From positions 1 through 64,000 of the forward strand of contig DGPB01000014.1 in NCBI GenBank assembly GCA_002390285.1: 64,000 bases of DNA. The letters run 5' to 3'. A program made the translations under genes and the position numbers. Every line of letters starts with the position of its first letter. Position 1 is the first letter of the stretch. The DNA is from Cellvibrionales bacterium UBA4451. GTDB taxonomy: Bacteria > Pseudomonadota > Gammaproteobacteria > Pseudomonadales > Porticoccaceae. The notes beneath the pieces were generated by a model, which was not told the origin of the DNA, did no database searches, and saw only the letters and a program-made list of their open reading frames with translations. Positions 62,740-64,000 of the stretch are shown here, piece after piece.

Positions 62740-64000
62740 CTAAAAAGTTTGACCCATAGAAAACTGAAATACCTCTTCTTCATCCTCATCACCAGCATTC
62801 AGTGGTTTTGCTATACTAAAAGTCAATGGACCAAAACCACTAATCCAGGTTCCCCCGAAGCCCAAAGAGTAGCGCAGCTCAGCCAGATCTGGCTCTGAAC
62901 AATAGTCCTCATCTTTAATGCCACAATCTTTTGCAAAGACATTACCCGCGTCCAAAAACACTACAGCCTGGATACTGCGCTGATCTTTGATAAAGGGTAG
63001 AGGGAAGAGTAACTCAGCACTACCTTCCACCAAAACATTGCCACCGAAGGGATCGTAATCGTCGCGCGGATCACCATCGAGGTAGACTCGTCTAGACTGT
63101 GGCCCCAAAGTATTCTTTTTGAAACCGCGAACTGAGCCAAAACCACCTGCAAAATAATTCTTGAAAAACGGCATCTCAGTGGTGTCACCATAACTATCGC
63201 CATAACCCAAGTCTGTTCGTAGGTGCACAGTCATAGTCTTCATAAACGGACGATAATACTGAGCAGCAAAGCTAAATTTATAGTATTCCAAGTCGCTGCC
63301 GGGCGCCGATACTTCCATACTGGCCATCTGTGATGTACCCCTCGTCGCCAGACGACCGCGGTTAAGAGCAGACCGCCCCCATCTCAAATTCCCTGTTAAA
63401 ATATCAAATTCGTCACCGTTATCAATAATGAACTTTGCGATTTCAGCTGCGGCATAAGGTCCTACATCAATCTGCAAATTTTCATAACCAAACCCAAAAC
63501 CAATACTCTCTATTTCAGATAGAGGATATGAAAAATTAACGATCGCGCCATAACTATTCGTTTGGTAGTTTGTGACGTTTCCTTCATCATAATCAACTTT
63601 GCGGCCAAATAGCGAAAAGCCCGCGTTGATACCATCCCGGGTAAAATAGGGATCACTGTAGTTAAGTGAAAGGTTAGTCATATAACCACTTCGATTCAGT
63701 CCGAGGCCCACAGATTTACCGGTGCCCAGAAAGTTGTTTTCGGATATATTGGCACCAAGGACAAGGCCGTAGGTCTGAGCAAAACCTATGCTCGCACCAA
63801 CACTCCCAGAAGGTTGCTCTTCAACGCTGTAGAATACATCCACTTGGTCATCGGTACCTGGTACTTGCTGGGTTTGAGCTTCAACTCCTTTAAAGTAACC
63901 CGTACGCTGCAAGCGAACTTTAGAAAGGTCCATTTTTGACGTTGATGCAGAAGCGCCTTCCATCTGCCGCATCTCACGGCGTAACACTTCATCCATTGTC
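62740..64000 (-). CDS. bamA: BamA, C-terminal half (cut by the window edge)
   Basis: Core of the outer-membrane protein insertion machine. About 419 codons are visible, roughly half of the 800-residue protein. They cover the end of POTRA5 (TMDEVLRREMRQMEGASAS, VRLQRTGYFKGVEAQT) and the 16-stranded barrel, including the loop-6 region FFKNYFAGGFGSVRGFKKNT with the conserved VRGF. The aromatic C-terminal strand ends FQFSMGQTF. The start lies beyond the right edge. Confidence 0.96.
   Translation of the reverse strand, partial: TMDEVLRREMRQMEGASASTSKMDLSKVRLQRTGYFKGVEAQTQQVPGTDDQVDVFYSVEEQPSGSVGASIGFAQTYGLVLGANISENNFLGTGKSVGLGLNRSGYMTNLSLNYSDPYFTRDGINAGFSLFGRKVDYDEGNVTNYQTNSYGAIVNFSYPLSEIESIGFGFGYENLQIDVGPYAAAEIAKFIIDNGDEFDILTGNLRWGRSALNRGRLATRGTSQMASMEVSAPGSDLEYYKFSFAAQYYRPFMKTMTVHLRTDLGYGDSYGDTTEMPFFKNYFAGGFGSVRGFKKNTLGPQSRRVYLDGDPRDDYDPFGGNVLVEGSAELLFPLPFIKDQRSIQAVVFLDAGNVFAKDCGIKDEDYCSEPDLAELRYSLGFGGTWISGFGPLTFSIAKPLNAGDEDEEEVFQFSMGQTF

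Noticed and set aside
1..64000. CRISPR arrays, insertion sequences, tRNA or rRNA genes
   Set aside because: I read the intergenic regions for regularly spaced repeats, terminal inverted repeats with transposase frames and cloverleaf-like sequence and found none convincing. A tRNAscan/Infernal run would be decisive.

Overview
This window is a chromosomal segment of a Gram-negative gammaproteobacterium, probably a marine member of the Cellvibrionales/Spongiibacteraceae-like or neighbouring Pseudomonadales groups. The evidence is the gene order bamA-skp-lpxD-fabZ-lpxA-lpxB-rnhB-dnaE-accA, then tilS, pyrG-kdsA-eno-ftsB-ispD-ispF, truD, pcm, nlpD, rpoS, together with iscRSUA-hscBA-fdx-iscX followed by ndk-rlmN-pilW-rodZ-ispG-hisS-yfgM-bamB-der. 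A Na+-pumping oxaloacetate decarboxylase and an ANR/FNR-type regulator fit a marine facultative lifestyle. The genus cannot be fixed from sequence alone.

Layout. 1-8.1 kb, mostly plus strand: a cut-off unknown ORF, a small secreted protein, a RIO-type kinase, the ABC-F protein YbiT, a class V aminotransferase, a DUF2058 protein, exported MsrA, a HemN-like protein without the radical-SAM cysteines, and a frameshifted anr/fnr gene. 8.1-13.1 kb, minus strand: ompW behind an FNR-box promoter, a DUF4399 protein, bolA and oadGAB. 13.3-18.4 kb: argS, a DUF1232 gene broken by an amber codon, fumC, a small membrane protein, a 0.56-kb non-coding stretch and an orphan phage-type muramidase-like gene. 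18.5-36.2 kb, minus strand: der-bamB-yfgM-hisS-ispG-rodZ-pilW-rlmN-ndk, a GGDEF/EAL protein, the complete ISC iron-sulfur operon with an IscR-type promoter, and trmJ. 36.4-45.6 kb: suhB, then rpoS, nlpD, a DUF368 polyprenyl-phosphate carrier, pcm, truD, an inserted amidotransferase and DmeF pair (both frameshifted), and ispF-ispD-ftsB. 45.8-64 kb: eno, kdsA, pyrG, tilS, a small conserved protein plus a regulator lacking its output domains, accA, dnaE, rnhB, and the lpx/bam cluster running off the right edge within bamA.

How the genes work together. The right half is dominated by envelope biogenesis (lipid A, Kdo, outer-membrane protein assembly, isoprenoid precursors, undecaprenyl-phosphate recycling, cell division). 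The centre supplies Fe-S clusters used by IscR, IspG, RlmN and the ANR-type regulator encoded or remnant here. The left part concerns redox and anaerobic adaptation.

No CRISPR array, insertion sequence, tRNA or rRNA gene was seen, and I found no convincing new multi-gene system. The most interesting signal is gene decay: four genes (anr, the DUF1232 gene, the amidotransferase, dmeF) carry frameshifts or an in-frame stop. truD and one small secreted gene have no ATG/GTG/TTG at the expected start. About 45 housekeeping genes are intact. A HemN pseudoenzyme beside anr and a regulator reduced to its sensor half are the best candidates for unusual biology.
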